The notes: generated by a model not told the origin, from the letters alone. DNA of 64,000 bases from Sulfuricystis sp964478415 (GCA_964478415.1 CAYZII010000002.1:10098-74097); one strand, 5' to 3'. Counted from the first letter of the stretch, positions 44,177-53,557 are shown. Numbers and translations are program-made.

Positions 44177-45085
44177 CTATTTCACCAGCATCGTGCCCGG
44201 CAACCGGCAATCGATGAGCGCCTGGCGCAACAGGTCGATCGCCTTGTGGCGCGGAAAAGAGGCCCGCCAGACGAGGCCGACGCGGCGGGATGGTTGCGGG
44301 TCGACGAAAGGACGCACGCGCAGCAGCGCATCGTTTTTTGGCAATTCATCGACCGCCGAGGCAGGCATCACGGTGACGCCGATCCCAGAAGCCACCATGT
44401 AGCGGATCGTCTCCAGCGAGGAACCTTCCAACACCTGCGGTCCGCCGGCGCCGGCCTGTGAACAGAGATCGAGCACCTGGTCGCGGAAGCAGTTGCCGCG
44501 TCCGAGCATCAAGAGCGGTTGTTCGAGCAATTGCTGAGGTGCGATGAGCTTCTTTTTCGCCCACGGGTGCTGCGCCGGCACCAGCACACGAAACACTTCG
44601 TCGTAGACGGGCTGGGCCACCAGACCCGGTTCTTCGATCGGCAATGCGACGATCGCGACGTCGAGCTCGCCGTTCTTCAGGGATTCGATCAGCTTGGCGG
44701 TGAAATTCTCCTGCAGCAGCAGCGGCATCTGCGGTGCGCGCTGGCGAAGAAGCGGCACCAGCTTCGGCAGCAGATAGGGCCCGATCGTGTAGATCGCACC
44801 AATGCGTAACGGTCCGGAGAGCGGATCGCCCGCCGCGGCGGCGAGCTCTTTGATATGGGCGGCTTCGGCGAGCACCTTCTCGGCCTGCCGGATGATCGGC
44901 TCACCCAACGGGGTGACCGTGATCTCGTGCTGACCGCGTTCGAAGAGGATCACACCGAGCTCGTCTTCCAGCTTCTTGACCGCCACGGAAAGCGTCGGCT
45001 GGGAAACGAAACATTTCTCGGCAGCGCGTCCGAAATGCTTCTCGCGGGCCAGGGCGACGATGTAACGCAATTCGGTTAGCGTCAT
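44177..45085 (-). CDS. oxyR: LysR family peroxide sensor OxyR
   Basis: 302 residues. The HTH MTLTELRYIVALAREKHFGR followed by AAEKCFVSQPTLSVAVKKLE is a near-canonical OxyR start. LLMLGRGNCFRDQVLDLCSQ near 191-210 contains both redox cysteines (counterparts of E. coli Cys199 and Cys208), and GSSLETIRYMVASGIGVTVM follows. Oxidation would switch it to an activator of peroxide defence. Its start codon is separated by a single base from the start of the divergent kinase gene, so its promoter must lie inside that gene. Confidence 0.95.
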   Translation of the reverse strand: MTLTELRYIVALAREKHFGRAAEKCFVSQPTLSVAVKKLEDELGVILFERGQHEITVTPLGEPIIRQAEKVLAEAAHIKELAAAAGDPLSGPLRIGAIYTIGPYLLPKLVPLLRQRAPQMPLLLQENFTAKLIESLKNGELDVAIVALPIEEPGLVAQPVYDEVFRVLVPAQHPWAKKKLIAPQQLLEQPLLMLGRGNCFRDQVLDLCSQAGAGGPQVLEGSSLETIRYMVASGIGVTVMPASAVDELPKNDALLRVRPFVDPQPSRRVGLVWRASFPRHKAIDLLRQALIDCRLPGTMLVK

Positions 45086-45086
45086 A

Positions 45087-46466
45087 ATGATGCCAATTAT
45101 GCAAGATGTGCCTGCAAAAATCGTTGCCGCGCTGCCCGATCCCTCCGCGGTCGAGGTACTGCAGACCCATATTTCCTGGATCCTGCTGAGCGGCGCATTC
45201 GCCTACAAGGTGAAGAAGCCGGTCGTCCTGCCTTTTCTCGATTACGGCACCCTCGACAAACGCCGCTTCTACTGTGAAGAGGAGTTGCGCCTGAACCGGC
45301 GTTTCGCACCAGACCTCTATCTCGCGGTGGTCGAACTGGCAGGAGAACCGGCGGTGAAGATGCGGCGTTTCCCCGATGCGCAACGCCTCGACCACGTCTG
45401 CCGGCGCGGTGAATTGACGACCGAATTGCTCTCCCTGTTTGCGCGTGAGCTGGCCGAATTTCAGGCCAGGGCAGCAAAAGCCCCACCAGAGTTCGGCACG
45501 CCGGAACGCGTCCTGAGCGACGCAATGGAAAATTTCGACGAACTCGAGACCTTACTTTCCGGGGAAGCGCCCCGCCTGGCCACCCTCAAAAGCTGGACCG
45601 AGGCCGAATGGCAGCACCGCCGCGAGACCTTCGCGCAACGCCATCGGCAGGGCTTCATTCGCGAAGGCCACGGCGACCTGCACCTTGGCAATCTGGTGTT
45701 GCTCGACGGTCGCATCGTCGCGTTCGACGGCATCGAATTCAATCCGGGTTTCCGTTCGATCGATGTCATCAGCGAACTTGCCTTCACGCTGCTCGACTTG
45801 CTCGACCACGACCAGCCTGGACTGGCAACCTGGCTGCTCAACGAATGGCTGGTCTGGAGCGGCGATTTCGCGGCGCTCGCGGTGTTGCGTTTCTATCTCG
45901 TCTATCGCGCGCTGGTACGGGCGAAAGTCGCTGCGTTGCGCGGCGATCCTCTTGATGCGCAAGGCTATCTCGCACTGGGCGAGCGCCTGACCGTCCCACC
46001 AGCGCTGCGGCTGACGATCACCTGCGGCCCATCGGGTTGCGGCAAGACTTTTCAAACCTCGTGCCGTCTCGCTAGCGCAGAGTTTCTGACGACCGTGCGC
46101 ATCCGCTCCGATGTCGAGCGCAAGCGACTGTTCGGCCTCGCGCCGGATGCCTCGAGCGGCGGGACGATCTACACGCCGGAGGCGAACGCGCGCACCTATG
46201 CGCGGCTTTACGAACTGGCAGAGGCGATACTCGTCGATGGCTGGTCGGTGATCGTCGACGCCGCCTTCTTGAAACGCGCCGAACGCGATCGCTTCCGTGA
46301 GCTGGCAAAGCGCTTGGGCGTCGCTTTCGAGCTGATCGCGCCGCAGGCACCAGCCGAGGAACTCGCGCGGCGCCTTCTCGCGCGCCAGGGGGATGCGTCG
46401 GAAGCGACGGTCGAGATCATGCAGCGGCAATTGCAGTGGTTCGAACCCCCAGCGGAAGATGAATGA
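45087..46466 (+). CDS. Bifunctional APH-like kinase / P-loop ATPase
   Basis: 459 residues. The N-terminal APH-like half has HISWILLSGAFAYKVKKPVV near residue 29 and EGHGDLHLGNLVLLDGRIVA near 193-212, with the catalytic HGDLHLGN. The C-terminal half has Walker A TCGPSGCGKTFQTSCRLASA near 312-331 and an AAA/zeta-toxin-like kinase fold. Genes of this fusion are widespread (COG2187 plus COG0645); the substrate is unknown. ATGs at 45087, 45090 and 45099 are all possible starts. It is divergent from oxyR with one base between start codons. Confidence 0.82.
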   Translation: MMPIMQDVPAKIVAALPDPSAVEVLQTHISWILLSGAFAYKVKKPVVLPFLDYGTLDKRRFYCEEELRLNRRFAPDLYLAVVELAGEPAVKMRRFPDAQRLDHVCRRGELTTELLSLFARELAEFQARAAKAPPEFGTPERVLSDAMENFDELETLLSGEAPRLATLKSWTEAEWQHRRETFAQRHRQGFIREGHGDLHLGNLVLLDGRIVAFDGIEFNPGFRSIDVISELAFTLLDLLDHDQPGLATWLLNEWLVWSGDFAALAVLRFYLVYRALVRAKVAALRGDPLDAQGYLALGERLTVPPALRLTITCGPSGCGKTFQTSCRLASAEFLTTVRIRSDVERKRLFGLAPDASSGGTIYTPEANARTYARLYELAEAILVDGWSVIVDAAFLKRAERDRFRELAKRLGVAFELIAPQAPAEELARRLLARQGDASEATVEIMQRQLQWFEPPAEDE

Positions 46467-46575
46467 GTCCAGGCAGCGATGCAGCTGAGCGCTCCAGCAG
46501 ACGAACGCACCCTCGATGTCGGTCTTGAGAAACCATCGCCCTGATTCCGTGCCGCTGCACCAGCGCAGAGTCTCG

Positions 46576-48240
46576 TCACTTCGACTCGACGCAACGCACG
46601 AGTTCGAAGTCCGCACCGCGTTCGACCAGCTCTTCGATCCGGAAACGGCGAGTCGCCGACGTCGTCCAGGTTTCCATAATGCGTCCGGCCTTGAAGCTGC
46701 CAGGTGGCAGAATCAGCCTGAGAGCGTGTCCCGAGTCTGCCGGCAAAATGAACCCTGGCTGATAGGGGTCCGGCGTTGCCATCACGCCGGTGCGCCGCAC
46801 CGCAACTGGCTCCGGCCGGCCCGCGAGCAGCTGGATACCGGTCGCCAGCTCGTTGCCGCGTCGCTGCGCCCAGCGCACCACACCGAGCAGAAATTCGCCG
46901 CGGCTGGTCGGCTGGACGGCAACCAGTTGACCGATCGCGAGCCGCCCACCTACGCGCTCGATCGGCCGTACCAGACAGACCCCCCCTTCGGAATGATCGA
47001 AAAGCCGCCAATCCTCGGCGAGCGTCCAGCTTTCGGTCTGGAACCCCAGTTCGGGACTGATCTCGTCCGTCAAGCCAGGCAGCGGGGTATCGAAGATTTC
47101 GATGGCTTCGCGCTGTTGCCGCAGCTTGTCCTGCGGAACGCTGCCCGGTGGTCTGAAACGGCGATGGCCGGAAACGTAAAAGTGGATCGCATCGACGCCT
47201 GCCACGAAGCGACAGGGGCCCTGCAGCGGATGGCGCTCGAAACGCCGGTGCACACCTCCCCTCACCCAGCGCGGAAACAGCCGCTGCAGCACCTCGAGAC
47301 AGGCCGGCATCTGACAATCTTCGCCCAGGCCAAGACTGGCCGGGGTGATCGCCGGATCACCGCGGCTGAGCAAAACGATGCGCGTCATCAGGCTCTTGTG
47401 GAGCTCCCGTGTATCCAGCCAGCGTGCGTCGGGGCCGGTGTAAGGCAAAAAGCGCGGCGGTGCATCACTGCCCAGATCCACACACAGCGGCAGGGCTTCG
47501 GTCAAAGGGGGTGCGCTCGCCAACACCTTCACCTTCCCCTTCCCCGCCCAGTGGTGGGCCCAGCGCATCACCCAGCGTTGCTGGCGTGGTGCCAGCTCGT
47601 ACAACCCCGCCATCGCCAGCAGCACCAGTACCACATAGACCGAGGTCGGGGAAACGAGCTGAGGAGTGGCAGCCACCACCGACGGGGCAGCGGCCACGCT
47701 TTCCTGCGCCACACCGAGACGCTCGGCGCTCGCATACACGCGATGGGCGTACTTCCACAGCAGGCCATCCGGCTGCCAGCCACCGCGCAGCAGATCGGCA
47801 AAATCGGCGACCAGGAGGGTCAAGGCGCGCTGGCATACGAGCGCTCCTTTTGACGCGAGGGCGCTCTCGCCTGCAAGCAGGCTTTCCAGGCAATGCAGAT
47901 AGCCGATCACCGCACCCTGCCAGAGCGCGTGCGTGGTATCGAGTGCCGACTGCTCGATCGGCGCCAGTGGCAGGGGCTTGCCAGCGAACAGGCTGGCGTT
48001 CTCCTCCTGGACGAAATGCAATGGTGCCTGCAAGGCTTCGAGCAGTGCCAGCCGGATCGACGCAGGCAGGGTGTAGGCGTTCAACCGCCGCAGCGCATCC
48101 AGCAATATCTTCTGCATCAGTGGCGGATTCGCCCTCGGCAGTCGCCCGATCCACTCCTGGCAGGAAGACAGGTCGGTGAAAGGCGGCGCGCTGCTCGTCG
48201 CGGTCGCTGGCAGAGCGAAATGTGGTGTGACCGCACTCAT
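46576..48240 (-). CDS. Large protein with C-terminal PilZ-like domain
   Basis: 554 residues with a helical N-terminal half that I do not recognise (starts SAVTPHFALPATATS). Near residue 195 a hydrophobic segment SPTSVYVVLVLLAMAGLYEL could cross the membrane or pack inside the fold. In the C-terminal part VHRRFERHPLQGPCRFVAGV (near 329) has the RxxxR motif of PilZ, DHSEGGVCLVRPI (near 414) the D-x-S-x-x-G motif, and GVVRWAQRRGNELATGIQLL (near 441) the usual end. It probably senses c-di-GMP. The start overlaps the HIT gene stop as ATGA. Confidence 0.7.
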   Translation of the reverse strand: MSAVTPHFALPATATSSAPPFTDLSSCQEWIGRLPRANPPLMQKILLDALRRLNAYTLPASIRLALLEALQAPLHFVQEENASLFAGKPLPLAPIEQSALDTTHALWQGAVIGYLHCLESLLAGESALASKGALVCQRALTLLVADFADLLRGGWQPDGLLWKYAHRVYASAERLGVAQESVAAAPSVVAATPQLVSPTSVYVVLVLLAMAGLYELAPRQQRWVMRWAHHWAGKGKVKVLASAPPLTEALPLCVDLGSDAPPRFLPYTGPDARWLDTRELHKSLMTRIVLLSRGDPAITPASLGLGEDCQMPACLEVLQRLFPRWVRGGVHRRFERHPLQGPCRFVAGVDAIHFYVSGHRRFRPPGSVPQDKLRQQREAIEIFDTPLPGLTDEISPELGFQTESWTLAEDWRLFDHSEGGVCLVRPIERVGGRLAIGQLVAVQPTSRGEFLLGVVRWAQRRGNELATGIQLLAGRPEPVAVRRTGVMATPDPYQPGFILPADSGHALRLILPPGSFKAGRIMETWTTSATRRFRIEELVERGADFELVRCVESK

Positions 48241-48662
48241 CGCATGCTTTCCAGTGACCGCAGCAGCGCGGCAGTCAATGACGCGCTCGAAGGGAGCGGC
48301 CGTTCAGGCACTGACCGGCTGGCCGCAGCCCAGATCGGCGCCGGGAAATGACTGTCGTCGTGCCAGCGCGGAATCACATGCCAGTGCAAATGCGGTTCGA
48401 GATTGCCGAAACTGGCGAGATTGATCTTGTCTGGCCGCATCACTTCGCGCAGCGCACTTTCCACGGCGTGCAGCACGTCCCACAGATGGCGACGCTCGCT
48501 GGCCGGCAGATCGCTCATCTCGACGACGTGCGTGCGCCAGACGACGCGGCAATAGCCAGGAAACGCCTCGCCTTCGGGGCCACCGACGCGCACGACGCGG
48601 CAAAGCTCATCCTGCCAAAGGATTTCTTCGCCACTTAAGGAACATAGCGCGCAACGGCTCAT
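48237..48662 (-). CDS. HIT family protein
   Basis: 141 residues. HLHWHVIPRW near 109-118 is the histidine-triad motif HxHxHxx, and KINLASFGNLEPH precedes it. CALCSLSGEEILWQDELCRV at the N-terminus has a CxxC-like pair. HIT enzymes hydrolyse nucleotide conjugates such as adenylated Lys. The gene is coupled to the PilZ-like gene by ATGA, which is an unusual pairing. Confidence 0.88.
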   Translation of the reverse strand: MSRCALCSLSGEEILWQDELCRVVRVGGPEGEAFPGYCRVVWRTHVVEMSDLPASERRHLWDVLHAVESALREVMRPDKINLASFGNLEPHLHWHVIPRWHDDSHFPAPIWAAASRSVPERPLPSSASLTAALLRSLESMR

Positions 48663-48836
48663 ATTTTAAAAAATAGCATACGTGGGGCAAGCCGGGCGGA
48701 TCATCCGCCGAATCGGCCCACAGGGTGGGTGCCGTACGTCCACGGTCTATCCTGGTGCGAAATCTGTCCGATCAAGTGGCTTCGGGTATGATTTCCCCAC
48801 CATGGGTCCCTCTTTCCCCGATTCTCCTCCCAGATA

Positions 48837-49271
48837 ATGAGCGTTGGTGGCTGGCTACTGATCTTCGTTGTCCTCATCGCGTTGGGCGGCGGGATCGCTT
48901 TGCATCTCCATCACCGGCGGCTCGCCCGGGAAAAGGCGCGGCTGGAGGCGCTCGCTGCGCAACCGCAAAGAAAAAATTGGGGGAAACAGCTGATCGTGCC
49001 GGCGTGCGGTCAGGTTTGTCTAGCGGCACAAAATCTTGCCGAGCGTCGTTTCAGACTCGACGAGGCCTCTACTTTGCCACTCGCGGAGTGCACCTGCAAG
49101 CTCGACTGCCGCTGCAGTTACCGGTTGCTCGAGGAAAAGCGGGGCTATGAGCGCCGCGAAGGTTTCGATCGCCGGGGAGCGGTACGCTACGATCCGGACA
49201 ATCCCCCCCGCCGCAGTGGGCGCGATCGAAGGAAGGACAAAGACACGCCGTTTACCGACTACGTGATCTGA
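48837..49271 (+). CDS. Small membrane-anchored Cys-rich protein, unknown function
   Basis: 144 residues. An N-terminal helix (GGWLLIFVVLIALGGGIALH, about 4-23) anchors it, followed by a basic segment. Then come VPACGQVCLAAQNLAERRF and LPLAECTCKLDCRCSYRLLE near 80-99, giving six cysteines in C-x3-C and C-x-C-x3-C-x-C spacing. The tail is strongly basic: YERREGFDRRGAVRYD and RRSGRDRRKDKD. The Cys pattern suggests a metal or Fe-S site. No ribosome-binding site stronger than TCTCC-type purines precedes it; 174 bp of intergenic DNA lies upstream. Function unknown. Confidence 0.65.
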   Translation: MSVGGWLLIFVVLIALGGGIALHLHHRRLAREKARLEALAAQPQRKNWGKQLIVPACGQVCLAAQNLAERRFRLDEASTLPLAECTCKLDCRCSYRLLEEKRGYERREGFDRRGAVRYDPDNPPRRSGRDRRKDKDTPFTDYVI

Positions 49272-49286
49272 GCTGCCGGACGCGGC

Positions 49287-50630
49287 TCATACCTCGCGCA
49301 CCACCACTTCGCCACGTAACGAATGCGGCAAGGCCGCAGTGATCCTGACATCGATGAAGTGGCCGATCAGGCGCGGGCTACCCTTGAAATTGACCACACG
49401 ATTGTTCGCGGTACGGCCGGCCAATTCTTCGGGATCCTTCTTCGCCCGACCCTCGACGAGCACGCGTTCTATCTTGCCGACCATCTGCTGCGAGATCGCC
49501 TGTGCCTGCTCTTCGAGGCGTTTCTGCAGACGCTGGAGCCTTTCCAGCTTCACCTCCGCCGGCGTCGCGTCCTGCATTTCCGCCGCCGGCGTGCCGGGGC
49601 GCGGGCTGAACAGAAAAGAAAAACTCGCATCGAAACCGATCGCGTCGACAAGCTGCAGGGTCTTCTCGAAATCCTCCTCCGTCTCGCCGGGAAAGCCGAC
49701 GATGAAATCGGAAGAGATCGAGATGTCCGGGCGCGCTTGGCGCAGCCGGCGCACGAGCGACTTGTATTCGAGCACCGTGTAACCGCGCTTCATCGCGGCG
49801 AGAATCCGGTCGGAACCGGACTGCACCGGCAGATGCAGATGGGAAGCGAGCTTCGGCGTCGTGGCGAAGACATCGATCAGCCGCTGGGTCATCTCGCGCG
49901 GATGGGAAGTCGTGTAACGGATGCGTTCGAGCTGAGGCAGTGCCGCGAGCGTCTCGATCAGGAAAGCGAGATCCACCTCCTGCCCATCCGCGGTCAGGCC
50001 GCGGTAGGCGTTTACGTTCTGGCCGAGCAGCGTCACTTCCTTGACGCCTTGTTCGACCAATGCCTGCACTTCAGTGAGCACATCCTCGAACGGGCGCGAC
50101 ACTTCCTCGCCACGCGTGTAAGGCACGATGCAGAAAGTGCAGAACTTCGAACAGCCTTCCATGATCGAGACGAAAGCGCTCGCGGCCCCCTCGCCCTCGA
50201 CGCGCGCCGCCGGCAGCTTGTCGAATTTCTCGATCTCGGGGAAGGAGACATCGACCTGCGCCTGGCCGGATGCCCGCCGCGCGGCGATCAATTCGGGCAG
50301 CCGATGCAGGGTCTGCGGCCCGAAGACGAGATCGACATAGGGTGCGCGTGCGATGATCGCCTCGCCCTCCTGACTGGCGACACAACCGCCGACACCGATC
50401 ACCAACCCTGGTTTTTTCTCCTTCAATTTCTTAAGCCGCCCGAGCTCGTGAAATACCTTCTCCTGCGGCTTTTCGCGCACCGAACAGGTGTTGAGCAGGA
50501 TGATGTCCGCTTCTTCGGCGTTCTCGGTCTTGACGGCACCTTCATGCCGGGCGAGCAGATCGGCCATCTTGTCCGAGTCGTACTCATTCATCTGGCAGCC
50601 GAAGGTGCGGATATAGACTTTCGCGCTCAT
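49287..50630 (-). CDS. miaB: tRNA-2-methylthio-N6-isopentenyladenosine methylthiotransferase
   Basis: 447 residues from the ATG at 50630 (MSAKVYIRTFGCQMNEYDSD). The UPF0004 domain holds Cys12, LNTCSVREKPQEKV near 50 and IGVGGCVASQEGEAI near 81. The radical SAM motif is MEGCSKFCTFCIVPYTRGEE near 150-169 (CxxxCxxC). A TRAM domain ends the protein. It adds a methylthio group to i6A37 in tRNAs. An upstream start seven codons earlier is possible but not needed. It lies after asnB on the same strand with a 78-bp gap. Confidence 0.97.
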   Translation of the reverse strand: MSAKVYIRTFGCQMNEYDSDKMADLLARHEGAVKTENAEEADIILLNTCSVREKPQEKVFHELGRLKKLKEKKPGLVIGVGGCVASQEGEAIIARAPYVDLVFGPQTLHRLPELIAARRASGQAQVDVSFPEIEKFDKLPAARVEGEGAASAFVSIMEGCSKFCTFCIVPYTRGEEVSRPFEDVLTEVQALVEQGVKEVTLLGQNVNAYRGLTADGQEVDLAFLIETLAALPQLERIRYTTSHPREMTQRLIDVFATTPKLASHLHLPVQSGSDRILAAMKRGYTVLEYKSLVRRLRQARPDISISSDFIVGFPGETEEDFEKTLQLVDAIGFDASFSFLFSPRPGTPAAEMQDATPAEVKLERLQRLQKRLEEQAQAISQQMVGKIERVLVEGRAKKDPEELAGRTANNRVVNFKGSPRLIGHFIDVRITAALPHSLRGEVVVREV

Positions 50631-50708
50631 CGCATCGAATGACTGGGGCAACGCGCGTTAGGGCAGTGACTGACGATTTTCAGTGCAAGAAAGAATGTTT
50701 GGATTTTA

Positions 50709-52502
50709 TCAGCCCCCACCATCCACCTGCCGCTGTAGCCAGAATTCGAGCAGCGCGAGGTGCCACAGCTTGCTGCCCTGGATGCGCGTGTGATGTTTTT
50801 CCGGCTCGGCGAGCAGTTTCTCGACATAAGCGCGCTTAAAGATGCCGCGTTGGCGGCAGGCGGCCGAAGTGAGGATGCCGCGCATGAACTCGAGGAATTC
50901 GCCACGCACGTATTTCAATGCCGGCATCGGGAAATAGCCCTTCGGCCGGTCGATCACGCCATCGGGCAACAGGCCGCGCGCGATCTGCTTCAGCACGTGT
51001 TTGCCACCGGAACCGAGCTTCCATTCTGCCGGCATCCTGGCAGCCAGTTCGACGAGCGGATGATCGAGGAAGGGCACGCGCGCTTCCAGTCCCCATGCCA
51101 TAGTCATGTTATCGACGCGCTTGACCGGATCGTCGGTGACCAACAGCGTCGCCTCGACGGCGAGCAGCCGGTCGATGAATTCGTTGGCACAGGCTTCCTC
51201 GAGCTTCGCCGCGATGAGCGCGCTGGTCACATCCCCGACCTGGTAACGCTTGCGCACCATTTCGACGAATTCGCGATAGTCACGGTCGAAGTAACGGCGC
51301 TGCAGGCGCTCGATCGCCGGGCCAGTCGCTGCCGCCATCTCTCGATGCCAGGCATAGCCGGCGAACACCTCGTCGGCTCCCTGACCGCTCAGCACGACCT
51401 TGACGGTGCGGCTGACCCGTTCGGCGAGCAGATAAAAGGACACCGCATCCTGGCTGACCATCGGCTCGGCCATGCTGTCCACGGCCTCCGGCAGACGCTG
51501 CAGCACCTCGCTGTTTGGAATCAAGTAACGGTGATGACGCGTGCCAAAGTGGTCGGCGACCGCATCCGAATATTCGAACTCGTTGCCACGCTCCTCACCT
51601 TCTGTGCCGCGGTAATCCTCGAAGCCGATCGAGAAGGTCAGCAGATCGGCAAAACCTTCTTCGTGGGCGAGCGCCACCAGCAGCGAAGAATCGAGACCGC
51701 CGGAGAGCAGCACCCCGACCTTGACGTCGGCGATGTCGAGATGGGTCCTGACCGCATGGCGCAGCGCCGCGTGGATCGCCTCGCGCCATTCTCCTTCGCT
51801 GCGCGCAATGGGCGGCCGGCGTGCGTCGAGGTTCCAGTAACGCCGTTCGACGGTGCGGCCTACCGCATCGATGGTCAGCGTCGTTCCCTGTTCGAGCTTG
51901 CGGATACCCTTGAGGATCGTGAACGGAGGGGGCACGGCGCCATGCAGCATGAACTGGTGGGTCAGTGCCACCGGGTCGATACCGGTATCGATGGCGCCGG
52001 AGGCAATCAAGGCCTGCGTGTTCGACGCGAAACGAAAGAATTTGCCGGTACGTGCGAAGTAGAGCGGCTTGATGCCGATGCGGTCGCGCGCGAGGAAGAG
52101 CTGCTGGCGCGACATGTCCCAGATCGCGAACGCGAACATGCCGACGAAGCGCTCGACACAACGCTCCCCCCATTCGGCATAGGCGCGCAGGATGACCTCG
52201 CTATCGCCATCGGAAAAGAACGCATGGCCGCGCTGGATCAGCGCATGGCGCAGTTCTGGATAGTTGTAGATCGTGCCATTGAAGACCAGTGCCAGCCCCG
52301 CCGCGGCATCGACCATCGGCTGGTTCGAAAGCGCCGAGAGGTCGATGATCGCCAGCCGGCGGTGGGCGAGGGCGATCGGGCCTTCCATCCAATACCCTTC
52401 TGCATCTGGGCCGCGCCGCGCCAGTCGCGCATTCATCCGCTCCAGCGTCGCCTGTGAAGGCTTTGTGCCATCGAATCTCAGTTCACCGGCGATGCCGCAC
52501 AT
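50709..52502 (-). CDS. asnB: Asparagine synthase (glutamine-hydrolysing)
   Basis: 597 residues. MCGIAGELRFDGTKP has the N-terminal Cys nucleophile of class II glutaminases. NQPMVDAAAGLALVFNGTIY near 61-80 belongs to the amidotransferase domain. VKVGVLLSGGLDSSLLVALA near 262-281 is the PP-loop of the synthase domain, and GQGADEVFAGYAWHREMA near 370 follows. It makes asparagine from aspartate and glutamine. Similar proteins also act in glycan or peptide amidation. It is three bases downstream of yjbQ. Confidence 0.93.
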   Translation of the reverse strand: MCGIAGELRFDGTKPSQATLERMNARLARRGPDAEGYWMEGPIALAHRRLAIIDLSALSNQPMVDAAAGLALVFNGTIYNYPELRHALIQRGHAFFSDGDSEVILRAYAEWGERCVERFVGMFAFAIWDMSRQQLFLARDRIGIKPLYFARTGKFFRFASNTQALIASGAIDTGIDPVALTHQFMLHGAVPPPFTILKGIRKLEQGTTLTIDAVGRTVERRYWNLDARRPPIARSEGEWREAIHAALRHAVRTHLDIADVKVGVLLSGGLDSSLLVALAHEEGFADLLTFSIGFEDYRGTEGEERGNEFEYSDAVADHFGTRHHRYLIPNSEVLQRLPEAVDSMAEPMVSQDAVSFYLLAERVSRTVKVVLSGQGADEVFAGYAWHREMAAATGPAIERLQRRYFDRDYREFVEMVRKRYQVGDVTSALIAAKLEEACANEFIDRLLAVEATLLVTDDPVKRVDNMTMAWGLEARVPFLDHPLVELAARMPAEWKLGSGGKHVLKQIARGLLPDGVIDRPKGYFPMPALKYVRGEFLEFMRGILTSAACRQRGIFKRAYVEKLLAEPEKHHTRIQGSKLWHLALLEFWLQRQVDGGG

Positions 52503-52505
52503 GCT

Positions 52506-52925
52506 TCATTCACCGATCAGATGCAGCACGACTTCACGTCGCTGCGCTCGCGTGCGGTGTTCCCAGAGATAGACGCCCTGCCAGGTGCCGAGCGCCAGAC
52601 GGCCTTCGACGAGCGGAATCGACAGCGAGGTCTGGGTCAACGCGCTGCGGATATGGCCCGACATGTCGTCCGGTCCCTCGTTGTTGTGGCGCCAGTGGGG
52701 CTGTCCATCCGGCACGAGCCTGGCGAAAAAGCTCTCCAGATCGTGGCGCACGTCGGGATCGGCGTTTTCCTGGATCAGCAGCGAAGCCGAGGTATGGCGG
52801 CAAAACACCGTGAGCAGGCCATCGCGCAAACCACTTGTCTGTGCGAAGGCGATCAGTTTGTCGGTGATCTCGATCAGGCCGCGACCACGGCTCGGCACGG
52901 AAAGGATTTCGTGGGCTTGGCGCAT
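52506..52925 (-). CDS. yjbQ: YjbQ family protein (thiamin-phosphate-synthase-like)
   Basis: 139 residues from the ATG at 52925, which overlaps the LysE stop as TGATG. LTVFCRHTSASLLIQENADP near 35-54 and DDMSGHIRSALTQTSLSIPL near 84-103 followed by GTWQGVYLWEHR are the UPF0047/YjbQ motifs, with conserved His residues for metal. It can replace thiamine phosphate synthase in some genetic tests, but the natural role is uncertain. Confidence 0.92.
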   Translation of the reverse strand: MRQAHEILSVPSRGRGLIEITDKLIAFAQTSGLRDGLLTVFCRHTSASLLIQENADPDVRHDLESFFARLVPDGQPHWRHNNEGPDDMSGHIRSALTQTSLSIPLVEGRLALGTWQGVYLWEHRTRAQRREVVLHLIGE

Positions 52926-53557
52926 CAACGTGTCTCCAGGGCAAGGCGAATACCGAGTCCGATGAACAGCACACCGGTGGCCTGATCGAGGCGTCGGCCA
53001 TGGGCGACGAGCCAGCGGCCGATGACGCTTGCAAACCAACCGAGCAGGCCGAACACGACGATGGTCTGGAGGGCGAAAACGACGCCGAGTACTACCGACT
53101 GGGCTGTGGCATGCGTGCCATCGGCGCTGACGAACTGGGGTAAGAAGGCGAGAAAGAACAAGGCGACTTTCGGGTTGATGGCATTGGCAACGAACCCCCG
53201 ACGCAGATAGACGGCAAAAGGCGTCCCATCGGTACGACGCTCACCGGCAGCGAGACAGGCACCAGGGCTCTTCAGCGCCTGCCAGCCAAGCCAGCACAGA
53301 TAGCCGGCACCGGCAAGCTTGAGCAGCGTGAATGCCGTCTGCGAAGCCGCCAATGCCGCCGAGACCCCCAATGCCGCCCAGAGCGTGTGCGTGAAGCAGC
53401 CAAGCGCACAACCCAGGCCGAAGCCGATGCCGGCGCGCCGGCCGCGTGAGATGCCCAGGCTCAGCACGGCGAGATTGTCCGGCCCCGGTGCCACGGTGAT
53501 GAGAAAGGCGGCAAGCAGAAAGCCAAGCAACTGGGCGCTGGTCAGATCGAAGCTCAT
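52925..53557 (-). CDS. LysE family amino acid exporter
   Basis: 210 residues with six helices. MSFDLTSAQLLGFLLAAFLI, then TVAPGPDNLAVLSLGISRGR near 21-40 with the family PGPDN motif, and FGLGCALGCFTHTLWAALGV follow. It exports amino acids such as homoserine or threonine across the inner membrane. ATG 53557 and 53566 (MRR extension) are both possible. It comes before yjbQ and asnB on the same strand and is divergent from the OYE gene. Confidence 0.9.
   Translation of the reverse strand: MSFDLTSAQLLGFLLAAFLITVAPGPDNLAVLSLGISRGRRAGIGFGLGCALGCFTHTLWAALGVSAALAASQTAFTLLKLAGAGYLCWLGWQALKSPGACLAAGERRTDGTPFAVYLRRGFVANAINPKVALFFLAFLPQFVSADGTHATAQSVVLGVVFALQTIVVFGLLGWFASVIGRWLVAHGRRLDQATGVLFIGLGIRLALETR

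Noticed and set aside
50760..52457. A 565-codon open frame antisense to asnB
   Set aside because: Same reason: the composition is unlike a protein, while asnB motifs are intact on the other strand.
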